Part shown: positions 1 to 13,070 of the stretch, one piece after another
How the letters are laid out: each line of letters opens with the position of its first letter
Numbering within the stretch: position 1 is the stretch's first letter
From: Rostratula benghalensis
Taxonomy: Eukaryota; Chordata; Aves; Charadriiformes; Rostratulidae
DNA: 64,000 nt
Reading direction: 5' to 3'
Assembly (NCBI GenBank): GCA_013399305.1
Contig: VXAI01000446.1
Location: 248,001 to 312,000, forward strand
Made by a program: the position numbers and the translations under genes
Notes under the pieces: model-generated
Seen by the model: only the letters and a program-made list of their open reading frames with translations
Told to the model about the DNA's origin: nothing
Database searches by the model: none

Positions 1-2260
1 CAGTTGGAGGCTGCTGCATGTCGAGCACCTTTCCCTGTCAAGCCAGGCAGTTCCTGGGCTGTGTATCGAGAAAATTCCTTTTAAGGCTCAAAGGTGGCCT
101 GAGTCTTCTGTGCTGGGGTGAATTTCATTGATTTGAGCAGTATCTGAACTATCACAGTTAACTCCTCCATTTTTTATGACTATTTCAGGGGAAATGTACC
201 TTTTATAACCTTAGCGGTACTGGCTGTGTGTGATACCCCTTTATTTGCACAGTTTATCTCTTCCTACCTGTGGCTTTGGGTAAGTTGTTAATAACAAAGG
301 TTTGTTATCACCAAACAAATGTTCTGAAGTGGCACCATAGAAATCACCAGTCGGTTGGCAAGGAAAACCTTTTGATCAAATAGTCTGTGCAACTGGCAAA
401 GAACTTGAAAATAAGAACCTTTTATTTTCTCTATAACTGCGGGTTACTTCTGGAGCTATTCATGGCTTTTGTGAGAATGGGATGATGCTCACTTTTGTGT
501 AAACAGTCGTTTATAGAGGCTGGCGGGACTTCACCTGGCAGGGACTGATAAAATGCCAGTCTTTAGTGCTGTGCCAGCTCCATTTAAGATAAGCTACTTT
601 CCTTTACCTCCCCACCTTTTTTGGGGGGAGGGAGGGAAATGGGGGAAACAAGAGGGGAAAGAATATGTTCCTCATAGCCAAACCTTTGAATAGGCCTCTG
701 TTGTTTTTTTTAACCTTTCTTGTGTCCACAAGACATCATTGTGTCAACAGTCAGCAAGCTTTTACTTGCACTGTATGTGTCACCTGGAGCTATTGACATG
801 GGGTTGGAACAGTGTCTAAAACATGTTTGGAGTCCCTGGCATGGGGGATTGCAAAACAACTGGAGAAAGAATAGCAGAGAAATAGGAAGAGGCTGCAAGG
901 AAAGGAGGACAGTGCTGCTTACTTAATGGAAGCTGTTAAGAGTCCAGACCCCATTGTATAGAAATGTTTTGCTGGAAATATCCTTGTCCCAGCAGAGCAG
1001 TTGGTAATTTCAGAGCAGCTGGTCCCATGCTTCATGAGGCCAATAGCTTTTACATATCTGCTGTCTTTGAGAACATACTGCACGCTTCCATCTCAGGGGC
1101 TTGGTCACCTGCAAGCCCTGGAAGTGTGGAAGCTCAGTGAGACCAGACCAGCCCTTCAAGAGGCAGCTTCCCCCACTGCAGGGGTGCTTTTTTTGGCTGC
1201 GTCTGGCAAGATCTAAGGAGTAGGAATAAGAATGGAATGTAGGGTAGTTTGTAAGTGCTTATGTTCACACTGCCATTCCTAAGTGGTGGTGCCTAAACAG
1301 CAGCCACAGGTTCAGTGGTGGGCACAACTGCTCTGCAGTGCCCCACAGTCTCCACAGAGCAGTCCTCTTTGCAGATGGAGTGTAACCACTGGTAGCTGTA
1401 CAGAGCTATGCCACAATATACTGATAAGTGTGCAATCTGCTTATAATGTATTAGATTTATGTATCCGCCCGATATGGAGGTGAGAGTTATGCTGTTAGAC
1501 TGTAATACTTCACTGAACTTCCTTGCTAGCATTGTTGTGTAGACTGGGAAGTACTAAGTACTATTAACCTTGCTGTAAAATGTATCAATGTGAGCGCTCC
1601 CTTGTTGAATGCTTACTTAGGGTTTTCACATGCCCCTTCCTGTGCTGTTTGAGAACCTCTCTTCTCAGCTCTGTTAAGCTCAAGCCAACGTTGCCAACCC
1701 ACGGGTAGGATGTGGTCACCCAATTTCCACTAGAAGCCTCAAATATCTTGCCTCAACCTTATCATCTTGTGGCTCTATCAAGTAAGTAATAAAGGGCTGT
1801 GACACGTGGCTGAAGGTGTGCCCGCTCCTCAAGCAGCAGGCAGGAGTAGCTGGCACTAAGCAAGCTGTGGAGCAGGCTAGGAGAGTAATTTCAGCTTTGG
1901 GGAGAGGAGAACTTTTTACTTAACTGTAGAGATGTCTGGAGAAGAAGGTGTGGGTACTGCTAGCTAAATTATATATTTGTCTTCACAGGCATAGTTTCTG
2001 TTGGATTTAATATGGAGACGTGCTTCTTTCTTTCCAGTCTGGGTGCTCAGCTTAGAAATCTGCCTCAACAAGCGGTACTAAAAGGAGGTGAGACACAGTC
2101 TTAGAAAGGTCTGGGTTTATGCAAGAAACAGGGAATCCTTTCATACCGCTGAGTAATTGCTCCTTGTGTAGGTTGCTGAGAGTCTACCTTACCTTTACGA
2201 GAACAGGGCCAGGATCCTGGATCAATAGCACATGAGCAATGAACAGGCTTCTGTATGCAT
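1..2260. other. Non-coding flank downstream of POU2AF3
   Basis: I see no protein family, RNA gene or recognisable mobile element here. The open frames are short and lack family resemblance. On the minus strand this is sequence beyond the likely POU2AF3 poly(A) site. Base composition is close to average with some T-rich runs, unlike the GC-rich gene-dense part of the window from 30 kb onward. Confidence 0.5.
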
Positions 2261-2269
2261 ATCAAGTTA

Positions 2270-2275
2270 TTTATT
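2270..2275 (-). terminator. Poly(A) signal AATAAA of POU2AF3
   Basis: TTTATT on the plus strand reads AATAAA on the minus strand. It lies about 290 bases past the POU2AF3 stop codon, a normal distance for a short 3' UTR. Cleavage would fall near 2,250. I infer its use from position only. Confidence 0.5.
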
Positions 2276-2562
2276 TGTATCAAAAAGAGCTGGCTTAATG
2301 ACATGTGTTTGGTAAGGTAATTTAGGAGATTTTTTAAAATAGCAACAACAAAAACAGGAAAAAAACCCACCCAAGCCTTGCAACAACAACAACAAAAACA
2401 CCCCTGACCATACAAGACAGGAGGACTAATGTAGTGAAAACATGTAGAAAATATGTGAGTAGTGAAGAATAACCTGGACTGTGTTAGGCAGTGCAACTTT
2501 GCATAGTTCATGGGCCATTAATCTGATTTGGATACAGTGGCTGTGTAAAATCACAGTCCGCA

Positions 2563-5500
2563 TTAGCTATAGCAGATGTCACAGTTCCTATCCCTTCTGA
2601 AGAAGTCATCAGCCATGGCCATGGGTGGAAGGTAGTCCATGCAGTCCGTGCTGGGGCAGGGGAAGTACTGCGGGCCCCTGTTGTCCTCATGCTGGGAGCC
2701 ACAGGCAGTGCAGCAGTAGGCAGAGGTGGTGTATGGGGAGGGGGTATGACAGGACCACTCCTCTGCAGGGTAGTCATAGATCTTGGTGTCCAGAGCAGAG
2801 GGTGGGCTGTGGGTCAGCGGGGTGAAAGGAGATAGCTGAGGAGGAGAGCAGCTATAGTTTAATGGGCTGGACAGATCAGCTGAACTGGGGGATCCAGAAG
2901 CCTAGAGTTTGAAAGACAAGAAAAACCACAATGAAACCTAGGATGCTTCAGGGTGTTGTTTGGGGAAATGTGGGCCACAGCCAAAATTTCCACGCCATTC
3001 CCTTTCTCAGGAGGGTCTGGCTACCTGAGGAGATGGTTCGGTCCTTGGAAGCCTAAATCTAAGAGGCAGTTCCTGTGACATTAGTGTTAACAGGCAGCAT
3101 CTCTTCAGGTTAGACAACCACTAACAGGAACTGGGCTACTCTTTGCAGAAAATCTACAGGATGTGTAGAAAGGGCATTCCCTATTCTGTAGCCTCTCATT
3201 AGGTTTGGCTGGGCCTCCCTGTTCTCTATTCCCAATGGGAAACCATGCAGAAGTCCACATAAGCAGCCTGCATTGCTGTGGCTGTACCCCAAGCCCCTAA
3301 AAGCAGCCACATTTCCAAATTAGCTTGCTGCTGTTCTGCTCCAGGATGTGAATCCCCTCCCTATCGTCCCTCTGTGCCTGTGTCTGTTCCCCTGGGAGAT
3401 AAAGCTTACCGGGCTCTGGTTAAAGCACAGCGGGACTGGCTGGAAGGCATCTGAGGAGTAGTGCGAAGACATCTGGAAAGCACTGAAGGCTGGATCTAAG
3501 GGTGCATCTGTCTGAAGACAGGAATCTACCAGCTGCTCCAAATAATTAGGGCTTTCTTCGCAGGAGAGGCAGTTTGAAAACTGCCATGATGGACAATAGT
3601 TGGGAACAGAAGAGATGGGTTCTGCATCAAAAGGTGCTAGAAAAGAGGGTAAACCAGATAATAGCAGATTATCCAGAAATAATAGTAGGTCAGGTTTCAG
3701 TACTCTCATATGTTCAGCAGCCTTATGGATTTAGATAAAGAAAAATGTCCTTCAGGATCAGGATGAATATTCTAGGGAAGCAGACACCAGAGGGAAGATG
3801 CTCAAAAGCATGCAAATAACTTGATATATTTAGTTCCCTTGGAAAGTTCCAAAGCTCTTTAAATACTACTGCAAACATTTCTGGCTCCAGCCATTTTGGA
3901 CAGGGATCCAGCTGGATAGTGCCTCAGACTCTTGACCCTCTGGCCTCCCTGCAAATGTCAACTGTTTACAGACCTAGAAGCTTGCCATGCAGTGATTTAC
4001 ACTTCAGAGCTTGGCAGATGGCTTGCGCCTTTGCCTCACCGAGTCTCCAGATGCAGGGTATATACATCAGTAGGAAGAAGAGGATAACAGAAGCATAATT
4101 TGCTCTTTCATCCTCCAAACAGCCAGACAGAAGACAAACTTCTGAGCAGACAATAAAGAGCAAGTCAGTGATAAGGCGGCATTGCATCCACGTAGCCTTA
4201 CTGCTGAAAGTGTGAGTTCCTAGAAAGCTGCAGTCAAACTTTCATGGTACTGCAACATGCTTGCTGGGGGTATGAAATCTCACACCAGATCTGACTTTTC
4301 AGAATTATTACTCTCTCGTGCCGTGTTCAGATATGGTTAAAAGCATGTCCCCTTTCCACATTGGAGGGGCACGGGTTTGAAGGCAATGGAACTGCACTTG
4401 GGTAGAGTTGCTTAGTCACAATTGTTGGCAGGTTGAAAGTGATGGTGTTTAGCTGGATGTAGGGAGGAAGTAAGCAGCACACAAAATACATAAACAGATG
4501 GAGACTTTCCAGCCTGAAAAACCTTTGGTATGTCTCACATTTCTATATTAACATAAGCAAATTGATTCCCAAATATTGATAGTTTAGTAATTTTCCTGTC
4601 CATACAATGTATATATTCACACCTGCCCAACTTTTTAGGTCTCTCTGCTTTGGCTGCAGAATTATTGAAGGACTTGTGAGCCTAAGTGCTATTCCTCCCA
4701 ACCCTTCCCCTGTTCCTTGGATATACATACACAGGAGGAAGAAACTCTTTGTGTTGCTGAAAAACGTGACACTCCTCTCACTCACTCCTATGGGTGCTGC
4801 CAGGAGAGTGAGAGCAGCCAACTCCACTGGAGCTCAGCAAAGTGCTCCAGAGTGATCTTGACCCTCTAGCTCAAATCAGACCCACAGACTGCAGCCTGGA
4901 GAAGGTGATGCCAGCAATGTTTTTCCCAAGGGGATGAGCATCCCTTCCTGAAGGGGATCTCACTCCTTGCTGTGGGAACAATAAACTGCACAATGTGAGC
5001 GTGCTCCTGAAGGGCAGTGCATGTACCCTGCTGGCCTCACGGCATTCTCATCTGCATTTCGTGGGCTCCTTCCAAGTGCTGATTGGCTGCATTGCTGGTT
5101 ATCTGGCAGTGCCTGCCTCAGCCAAGTGCTGGAAAGACTCACGGCTGTGGGAAAAATTGGGAAGGAACATGTGGATGAGCTTTGTACCAACCTGGGTGAG
5201 GAGGAGACACAGACTCTGAAAACTGGATGCTGCTGCTGCTACCCCAAGAAACCTGACCGAAGAGAAGGGAAGAAAAGGAATTGTATACACTGTAACACAG
5301 GGGAGCATTTTTCTGCACGCTCAGGTAAGTCAGGATTTCACTTCAGCCTACCTATGTAAACCTAATTTACCTCATGGCTGTGACACAGAAAACTCCCCTA
5401 GCATTGGCAGAACAAGATTAACATGCCTTACATGATTTTTCCCTGAGCCTGTGATGGCACTGGGGAGCACAACACCAGCCTGGTGTAAAGCCATTGATAG

Positions 5501-8500
5501 AGCACCTTGCTAGTGCGCTCTTCCAGTTATTACAGTTAATTTGGCAGAGATGTGGCTGTCTTTAAAACTAATCTGTTAATTTTTAGGACCATGAATTCCA
5601 CAGTAGGGGGATCCCAAAGAATTTGTAGGGATAAACATGATTGAGAATGTGTAATTAATAAATTTTAAGTGATAACTCTTGAAACATGACTAAGCTAATT
5701 GCAGGTATCCCCATGGCTGGGCATCAGACTGGGTCGCCGTACGTGGTGTTGATGTCATTTGAGAAGCAGTTCTGACATCGCTCCCCACTCTAACACAGCT
5801 ACGTGCCTCTAGGAAAATGGAAAGACTGATTTTGTAAGGGATGATGAAGCTGAAGCGGACAGACCAACATGTTCTAGAAGCCTGAGCTGCTGAAGGGGAG
5901 AAATCCACCCCAAAAGCAATGGGAATTTTGACACTTGTTTGTGACCAGGATTTTACTCTGCAAATAGAAATACTGGGTTTTTCCCCCCTCAGTTTTAATT
6001 CATAAAGACTTCTGCTTCATTTCCTTTAATCAAAATACTCTCAAGTTAGTGGATCATTTCCCTAGCAACAACTTCCCAGCATATCCTTGTCCATTTAATT
6101 CATTAAATAGTGGCTATTCTGGGCTGAAAGAGCCTGTAGGAGTACTCCTCTTCTCTTTGGCTGCAGATGTGTAAACAAGGCAGACAGAGCCTTATGACCA
6201 GCAGCAGAAGCTTTTAAGTTTGGCTTTTTTCAGTGCACAGAGGCAGCTTATACTGCTCTCTAAGACAACGTGTACCTTTTGCAGATCACAAAGGTAACCT
6301 CCTGCACTGCCTTTTCCTGTGTGGGCAAAACAAGTGCCATGTAAACTTGCTGTGGGAAGCAAAAACCAGTTCCACAGAGCCCTGTGACACCTGGCTATGA
6401 TGAAGAGGCTCCTTCCATTACTGCTGGAGGGGAGAAGTGACCCAGCATTCCCAAAGCCATCAGTTTTGTGGACTGTCCACCCAAACCTCCTTGCCTGTGG
6501 CTTGCAGGCTGAAGAACTTTTTTGTGCAATCAGCTGCAACGAAGATCAGGAGGTGGGAGATGAAATCTGAAAGCCATCCAAAGCTGTCAAGTCGTGAATC
6601 AGGAAGAAGTAATGATTTACCAACCTCTTTATGCAAATCCCAAGAGTGGCTGAAGCTAGAGGACTCCTGAAAAGACTGGAAGAGTGAGGGAGAGAGAGTG
6701 TAGACGTGTGTGTGCACAGAGATCTCTGTTCCCTCCGTTAGAAGAGATGAGACTAGAAACTGCCTAGGTGGTACTGAAAAATGCTGGAGACCTGAATTCA
6801 GTCAAGTATGCTTCAATATTATGCTACAGAGCCCTAATAATGGAGCAGGACAGAGCCCTGCTCTTAAGGGATCTTTGCCCACACCTTGTTTTCTTCCAGC
6901 CAAAATTTGGGGCTGTTGCTAAGTTGGACTGAAATTTGTCCACGTGATCCTTCCATCCCAGAGCAAGTTATCTTTGTGGAGCTCCAGCTCTGCTTTCTCC
7001 CTGCACTAATGGCTCAGACTGTTACCTGTTCAGATCACTGCTGCAGCTACCCTCGTTGAATGTTCTTCTCGCCCATCCTCACCAGCCTGCTTGGCAGTCT
7101 CGTTGGCTCAGAGGTTACAGTCTTAGCAAAAAAGATGGAGAGAAGAAACAAAGCAGACACCAAAAGATCACTTACCGCTGCACCAGTTGCTGCTTGTCGT
7201 GCTCTCCTCTGCTGCAGTAACTCCTTAACCGTAATCTTCACTCTAACACCTTGATACACCTTGGGCTTTCCTGAAAGAATTTGTGGAAAAACACTTTACA
7301 AGATGGGAGACTTTCAGAGCGTACAGCAAATCCAGAATGTTTTCAGGCATGCTCTATGCGCAGTCCACTTGAGTAAACAGATGATTAACTGGTTGATGAT
7401 AAGTCACTTGTAATCACACAGCCCTCTAACATTTGCTAGTCAAGCTTGTATCAAGCAGACATTTATGAAAAAGTTGGCATTGATTTTATTTAGAAATCAT
7501 ACATTTTTTACTCTTTACTATCTCCTTTCCCCCCTCCCCCCCCTCCAGGTGTCCTAATACCAAGCTCCATCTGGTGCTACTGTTGAATTAAGTTCTCACC
7601 ATATTTGCCACTCCTAGGACGCGAAAATAAATGTGCGGATGAAGACCAGGAATAAAACAATGGAAATATATGGGCAGTTATTCAGAGGGCTAACCCCCCC
7701 CCCCCCCCAAATAAAACGAGTGCTTTCATTAATCACTTCTTTTAAAGCCTAGATTATCTCTTTAGTTTGCTCATTCTGCACAACTCCCATTTATTTCAAA
7801 ACCAATCAGCAATCATCAGTCAGTACTTGGGATTTTTAGTACAGGAAATGGTAAAGTATTCACCCATTCTGAAAAATCACTTGTACTTGCGCGAAAACAC
7901 TTAAGGCCTCTGGCAATTCTGTTTCTGACCTAACTTTCTGATATTGTTTTCATCATAGAAACACTAGTGTCATCTCATCCTGCAGTCAGCTGTTTCCCAG
8001 TGGAGGCAGCTGGTTGAAGATTCCTTGTCCTATTGCTGCTGCACGCAGCAAGAAGAGACAGTGCCAGATTTGTGCGTTCCGCCCACGTATCCAAGAAATC
8101 CCACACCGTGAGCACTATCCTCTTGTGCTATAGCCTCCCCCAATGCTGATGGCTGTACAGTATCTTCAGCCTCCTGTCTGCCCACCCCCAGCCCTCCTTT
8201 TGCCCCCTTGGTGCTCTGATTGAGGACATGCTGTAACAGGAATACAGGTCCTTCCAGGGTACTTCGAGGGGTTTGCTGAGCTGCGCTCTCAGCCTCTGGG
8301 GATTATTCATCTCTTACGTTTTGTTTCTATTCAACAAACTGAAGATGGGGAAAATCAGGGGAGGGAAAGGTTGAATTTAACAAGAACACCTTGTCACCAG
8401 GCCTCCCTATAGCCAGGGAAGGCCCTGAGCTAGCAGACCCTTCTGCAAGTTTGGGTTCATGCTACGTACAGCCTCCTAGCTCTGATCTGCACAGGTAGCT

Positions 8501-9382
8501 GGACAGGGCAGGAGGCTACGCTATGAGCAACTTAAAAGACAAGCTAGCAGATGAGGTATGGCCACATCTATAACCGAGGGGCGGGCTGTCAGGCAGCCCA
8601 CACCCCAGCTCCCCTGGCAGGGTATTGTCCCACAAAGATCCTGTTTTTCTAGCACCTCGAGGCGCCAGCGTGGTCTGGTGCAGCTCAAGCCTCGAGGGCA
8701 GGGCTACCGTGGCTGTACCTCCTGAACCGGCTGGGCTACGGTGGAAGGGGGAGGATGATGCAGCCGGGGCTGGGGGCAAGGAGCAGAGTCACAAGGGCGG
8801 GCTGGGGTTCAGGGTGACAAAGGAAGGCTGGGGAGCGGGTTGAAAAGGGCGGGCTAGGGGTCAGGGTGGCCTGGAGGTAAGGGAGCAGGGCTCTCAGGGC
8901 GAGCTGAGAGCAGCGTGGCGAGGGAGGATTGTGCGGGGAGAGGGCAAAGAGGTGGAGGACAAGGTTGCGGGGTGGGGAGGGCGCATCTCCCACCCCGCCG
9001 CAGGGGCTCGGGACCGGCAACGCTTCCTCGCCGGGAGCAGCGGGGACGATCGCCGGAGGGCGAGCGGCTCTGCGGCACCCCGGCTCCCCCCGCCGGCCGC
9101 TGTCGCCGGGCCGGCTCTGCCCGCTGCGCTCCGCTGCGCTTCGGCCCCGCCGGCGGCCCCGCGGCGGCGGCCCCACGGCCGGCCGGGGCTGGCACTTGGC
9201 GGGCAGGAGCCCTTCCCTTCCCTGTCTCCTCCGTCCCTCCTCCCTGCCCTCCCCGGTTCCTCCTCGCTTGGGAGGCGAGGTTGCCTCACTCGCGAAATGA
9301 CCCCGGCGAACCCCGAAACTGCCCCAAATTGGGGTGGCGGGGGGTGGTGGTGGTGGGAGGCACGGCAGGGCTTACCGGACAT
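2563..9382 (-). CDS. POU2AF3: POU2AF3 (COLCA2), OCA-B family POU coactivator
   Basis: Coding exons on the minus strand, in order: 9382-9376, 7270-7176, 6666-6621, 3636-3410 and 2901-2563, giving about 237 residues. Phases join exactly (1, 0, 1, 0). The first exon holds only seven coding bases (Met, Ser and one base) before a GTAAGC donor and lies in a CpG island. Exon 2 carries the family motif VYQGVRVKITVKELL followed by a basic QQRRARQ stretch, the part that in this family contacts the POU domain and octamer DNA. Exon 4 contains EPISSVPNY and CLSCEESPNYLEQLVDSCLQT. The last exon ends NCDICYS, as in human COLCA2. The family works in the nucleus with POU2F3, notably in tuft cells. The 46-base third exon is the least certain part: it was chosen for its pyrimidine-rich acceptor, GTAAAT donor and correct phase, not for strong similarity. 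Confidence 0.88.
7694..7708. repeat. Poly(C) tract, 15 bases
   Basis: An uninterrupted run of 15 C followed by AAATAAAA. It lies in the first intron of POU2AF3 (plus-strand coordinates). Mononucleotide runs of this kind are length-variable and error-prone in sequencing. Confidence 0.9.
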
Positions 9383-9480
9383 CCTGAGCAGGAGTGGGCA
9401 GCACCTCGCCGGGCACCCGGTGCAGCAGCAGCGGTAGCCCCGGCCCCAGAGCAGGTGAAGGGGGCAAGAGGCAACAGGCT
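8840..9480. promoter_or_regulatory. CpG island promoter of POU2AF3
   Basis: This is a dense CG-rich block, with runs such as CCGCGGCGGCGG near 9,160, set in sequence of ordinary composition. It contains the seven-base coding start exon of POU2AF3 at 9376-9382 on the minus strand. Long open frames in all directions here (up to about 200 codons) are a by-product of few AT-rich stop codons; none resembles a family. I infer a promoter; the transcription start is not located. Confidence 0.75.
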
Positions 9481-9482
9481 TA

Positions 9483-12400
9483 AAATTTGGGGGCGAAGGG
9501 ACCTGCTTGCCTGGTGGCAATGCCAGGTGGATCCTGACAATATTATTGTTTTATCCCTACGGGTATAAGTTTGAGTTTTTCTCTCCTAATGCCAAGTATT
9601 TAAAACCTCTAGAAACCAATGATTTGACAATCAATGATTGCGCGATACTTTCAATTTGAATATTCAAAGGCTCCACAAAATGGGCTATCTTTTTGTGAAA
9701 CTGAGCACATCCCCATCTAGGAGAGGGTCTGGGGGAATAAGATTTGGTGGGGCCACCCTCCCCAACTTTTGCTTTTGGGACATTTGCAGGGTTTTATCCA
9801 TCTTTCCCCGAACAAAGCAGATGCCTCAAAAACAGCTCAGTATTTTCCTCTCAGACACACAGGCTGGGCTCCAGCCCTCTCATATTTCATGTGCTGCCTG
9901 CAGAGAGGACTCTGCAAGGAACTGAAATGCTTTTTGCACATTTTTTTCCATTTTAAGGCTAAATACTAAGGGTTTGTGGCCAAAATGGCAGTGTGTGGGT
10001 GTGGCGTAACAACGAGGCAGCCCTGGGCACCCAGGTAGCTGAAGCTACCCAAACCCCACTTCTTTCTACAGCACTGCCTTCCCTCTGTCCACATGCTGGC
10101 CTTATGTTGGAGTTTATTTGTCTTTTCCCCTAACTCAGACTCTCTGCTCTTGCTGCACAAATTGGCCTCTCTCTTCTGACGTGCTTCAGCAGTGCCCTGC
10201 CCTATGTGTTGCAAGTAGTGGGGTTTCAGCGTGTGGTGGGATGACACAGTTTTTGGATAGCCCTCCATCACTATACAATACTGACGTAGGTGGGTCTTTT
10301 TTTTAGGTTGTGTTACAGATTTTCCCTGGGCACTGCAGTCTCTGCTGTGCCCCGGGAACAACTGTCCGAGGCAGAAAGCAGGCCAGGCTGTTAATAATCT
10401 ACTAGCAGTTCAGTTTGGCTATTGTTGCAGTTGAATTTTTTCTTTTCCTTTAAGTTGAACAAATACACTTGATTTCTGTGGGGAGTGGTCGCAGTGGCGA
10501 TGCCATTCTTTGCCTCCTGGTAGGGCCAAGCCTTGCTCGGGGGAGCTCTGCAGGGATGCTTCCCACAGGCCCCTCTGGAGAGCAGTGCAGCTGCAGCAAA
10601 ATGGGAGTGTGCTGTGCTGGGGGACTTGCAGAAGGGGGTGGCTGCAGGGGAGTACACAGACCTGCTCCTGCTGAGTGGTTTGGGAGCTGAAGCCCTTGCG
10701 TTACTGTGGATTTCTTCCCGCTGAAGCATCAGTGGTGGGTGGGTGAGGCCACAGGCACTGTGCAGGGGAGCTGGCACTCCCGGGAGCCAGGGTAATGTTT
10801 ACCTCTGTAACCAGAGACCAGGCTGCTCAGCTCCAGTCGTGACTGAGCTGCACACCTTAAGGAAACACGAAGCACCCATGGTTGGGGTGTTCCTGTATGT
10901 CCTGGGTTTCAGAGCGTTTCCAGGTTCACAGAGGCCCTACCTTGGTTAAGAGCCAAATGCCAGCGCATGTCAAATTCTTCCAAGACAGCTCAAAAACTTT
11001 CTCTTCTTCTTCTCCCTCAGAGCCTGGAGGGAATACCAGTCAGACTGACCCTGGTATCCCCAGCCATGCAAGGTACTTGAAGAAGGTCCAGCTCAGCTAG
11101 CTGACGGTGACTGCTTTGCCACTTGGCCAAGCAGCAGCTACAGACAGCAATTCAGCCTGGGGATGTCGTCAGTTGTGGAACATGGCTACGGGCTCATGCA
11201 GGCTCAGATCTGGGGGCACAGGAGCTGGGTGCAGGGTAAGGAACCCAGCACACACTCTGAGAGGCTCTGGGGCTTCTTACCTTGCTCTGCCTCTGGTTTG
11301 GAGGAGCAGCTCTGCCTGAGAGGGTGCCACCCAGGCTGTTCCACACCTGCTTGTGGTGCCCACAGACCAAATAGGGAGGCAGCGGGGCTCACCTTGCCCC
11401 ATGCTTAGCATGCATGTGGAGGAGCCTTGACTGCTCTCTCTTTCCCAGGGCTGAGCTTTTCTTCGCTCCCCAGGGCCCAACTAGCAAAGCCTGTGGGGTG
11501 GGCAGAGGTGAGATGTGAGGCACAGAGAGCTGCTGGAATTTGCTTTTCTGAGCAGGTCTGAACAAGGCTGGGGAATCAGGAAGCGTTGAGAGGGTCCCAA
11601 GCCCTGCCAGAACCAGAGCTTGAGGGTCCAGATGTGGACACCCCCCCAGTATAAGCAGGGGCTGTGATAAGTCCCTGAAGACATAAATGAGCTTTGCCAG
11701 GCACATTGCACCAGGGCTGCTGGTCCTCCAGCTCTTGCAGCTGCTTCTCAGCTGTGCTGCAAGGGGTCAGCGTGAGAGGTCTGTCCCAGGGCAGCCTGAG
11801 CAGAGCCTCTGCTTCTGGGACAGCTGCTGAAATCCCTGGAAGCACTTGTTCTATCCTTTTATGCCAGAGCATACTCTGGACAGTTTGTGGGTGCCTAAAC
11901 AGCCAGCAGTGGCTTCCAGGCGTGGGCTGAGCAGGGGCCTTGTATGGTTGCTGTTTGCACACCAAGGTGCAGGGACATTCCTGGGCTAACAGGATAAGGA
12001 GTGCCAGGGATGGTGCTACACCTGTAAAAGAAAAGGCTTTGTGTAGAACAACTGGCATGGCCTGCTTGGCAGCTCTCTGAAGTGTTGCTTACAGGGCCCC
12101 AATATTGCTCCCTATTTCTCAGTGCAGTCCTGTGTCTCCAGTCCACATCCCCCAGCAGAAAGGTGCCTGCAGGCCCGATCCTGCGACTCTAGTGCCACGT
12201 GTGACCCCTGGAGGGTGCTGAGAAGGCTCCAAATGCCCTGTCAGCTCCAGGGTTTGAGGAGAAAAACCAAAGAGAGGGCTTTAAAGCATCTCATCGCTAC
12301 ATAGTTTCAGGGCCTGGAAAGCTCCTGTTCTTGCTCAGTGAGGCTTTTGCTGGCTCTTCTGTGGGTGCCAGGCTGGGGGACAAGATGAGGCAAAGGAGGT

Positions 12401-13070
12401 AGCCTGCGCGGGGTATACAGCCCCGGCGACTGACCGCATCTGAGGGTTACACAGGATTCCTCCGTGTATGTGTTTGTGTGTGCAGAGCTACCTCTAGTGG
12501 CCACGGGGATCAGCCAGGCACCGGGTCTTCAAATCGGCCTTGTTCCCAGCTACAGCCCCAGGTGGGTGTACTTTGGCCATTACCTGTTGCCCAAGACAAT
12601 GCCATGTTCGCAGCACGTTAGTATGAGGAATGTGCATTTATGCTGTTAGGTATCAAGGAGGGCTTTCCCCAGCCCCTGCCTTGCTCCTTAGCCTTCCCAA
12701 ACTTCTTCTGGTAATGTTGCTCTGCAGACATAGTTTAAGGCTCAGAGCAACGGGTTTTCTCAGGGTCTGAAAAGAAGTACCTAAGATTCTTGTTTGTAGG
12801 AAAGGCCCACAGAGTGCAGATGTTTTTCATGCTCTGTATTTCACTTGTAGCACAGCAGGACTGTGAGCAACAACTTTCATAGGCACTAGAAGGCACCATT
12901 GTAAGCTAAATGTGGTGTTTCCAAGTGGTTGTACTTCTAAACAGAGCATAAAGCATTGCATGTTGTTAGCATTCTCTGTTTGAAGGACCAGCTATAGGAG
13001 AAAAGTGTACAAGAAATTAATTTACTTCAATAATGGTCCATTTTTCTTTTCCTCCAGCTCTTATCTCTCG
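9483..13070. other. Intergenic spacer between POU2AF3 and POU2AF2
   Basis: No coding exon or RNA gene could be supported. It would include the 3' UTR of POU2AF2 (immediately below 13,071) and the upstream region of POU2AF3. Many overlapping short frames near 10.4-12.3 kb lack family resemblance. A TTTATT (minus-strand AATAAA) near 10,109 is the first canonical signal I noticed below the POU2AF2 stop, which would imply a 3' UTR of about 3 kb if used. Confidence 0.45.

Noticed and set aside
4604..4680. A 31-base phase-compatible candidate for POU2AF3 exon 3 (reads PKQRDLKSWA)
   Set aside because: The donor (GTGTGA) is weak and the peptide does not resemble the family; the 6,621-6,666 candidate has much better splice sites.
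8736..9568. Several long open frames (up to 217 codons) on both strands near 9 kb
   Set aside because: They lie in a CpG island where AT-rich stop codons are rare, overlap one another in all frames, and have low-complexity Pro/Arg/Gly composition with no family resemblance.
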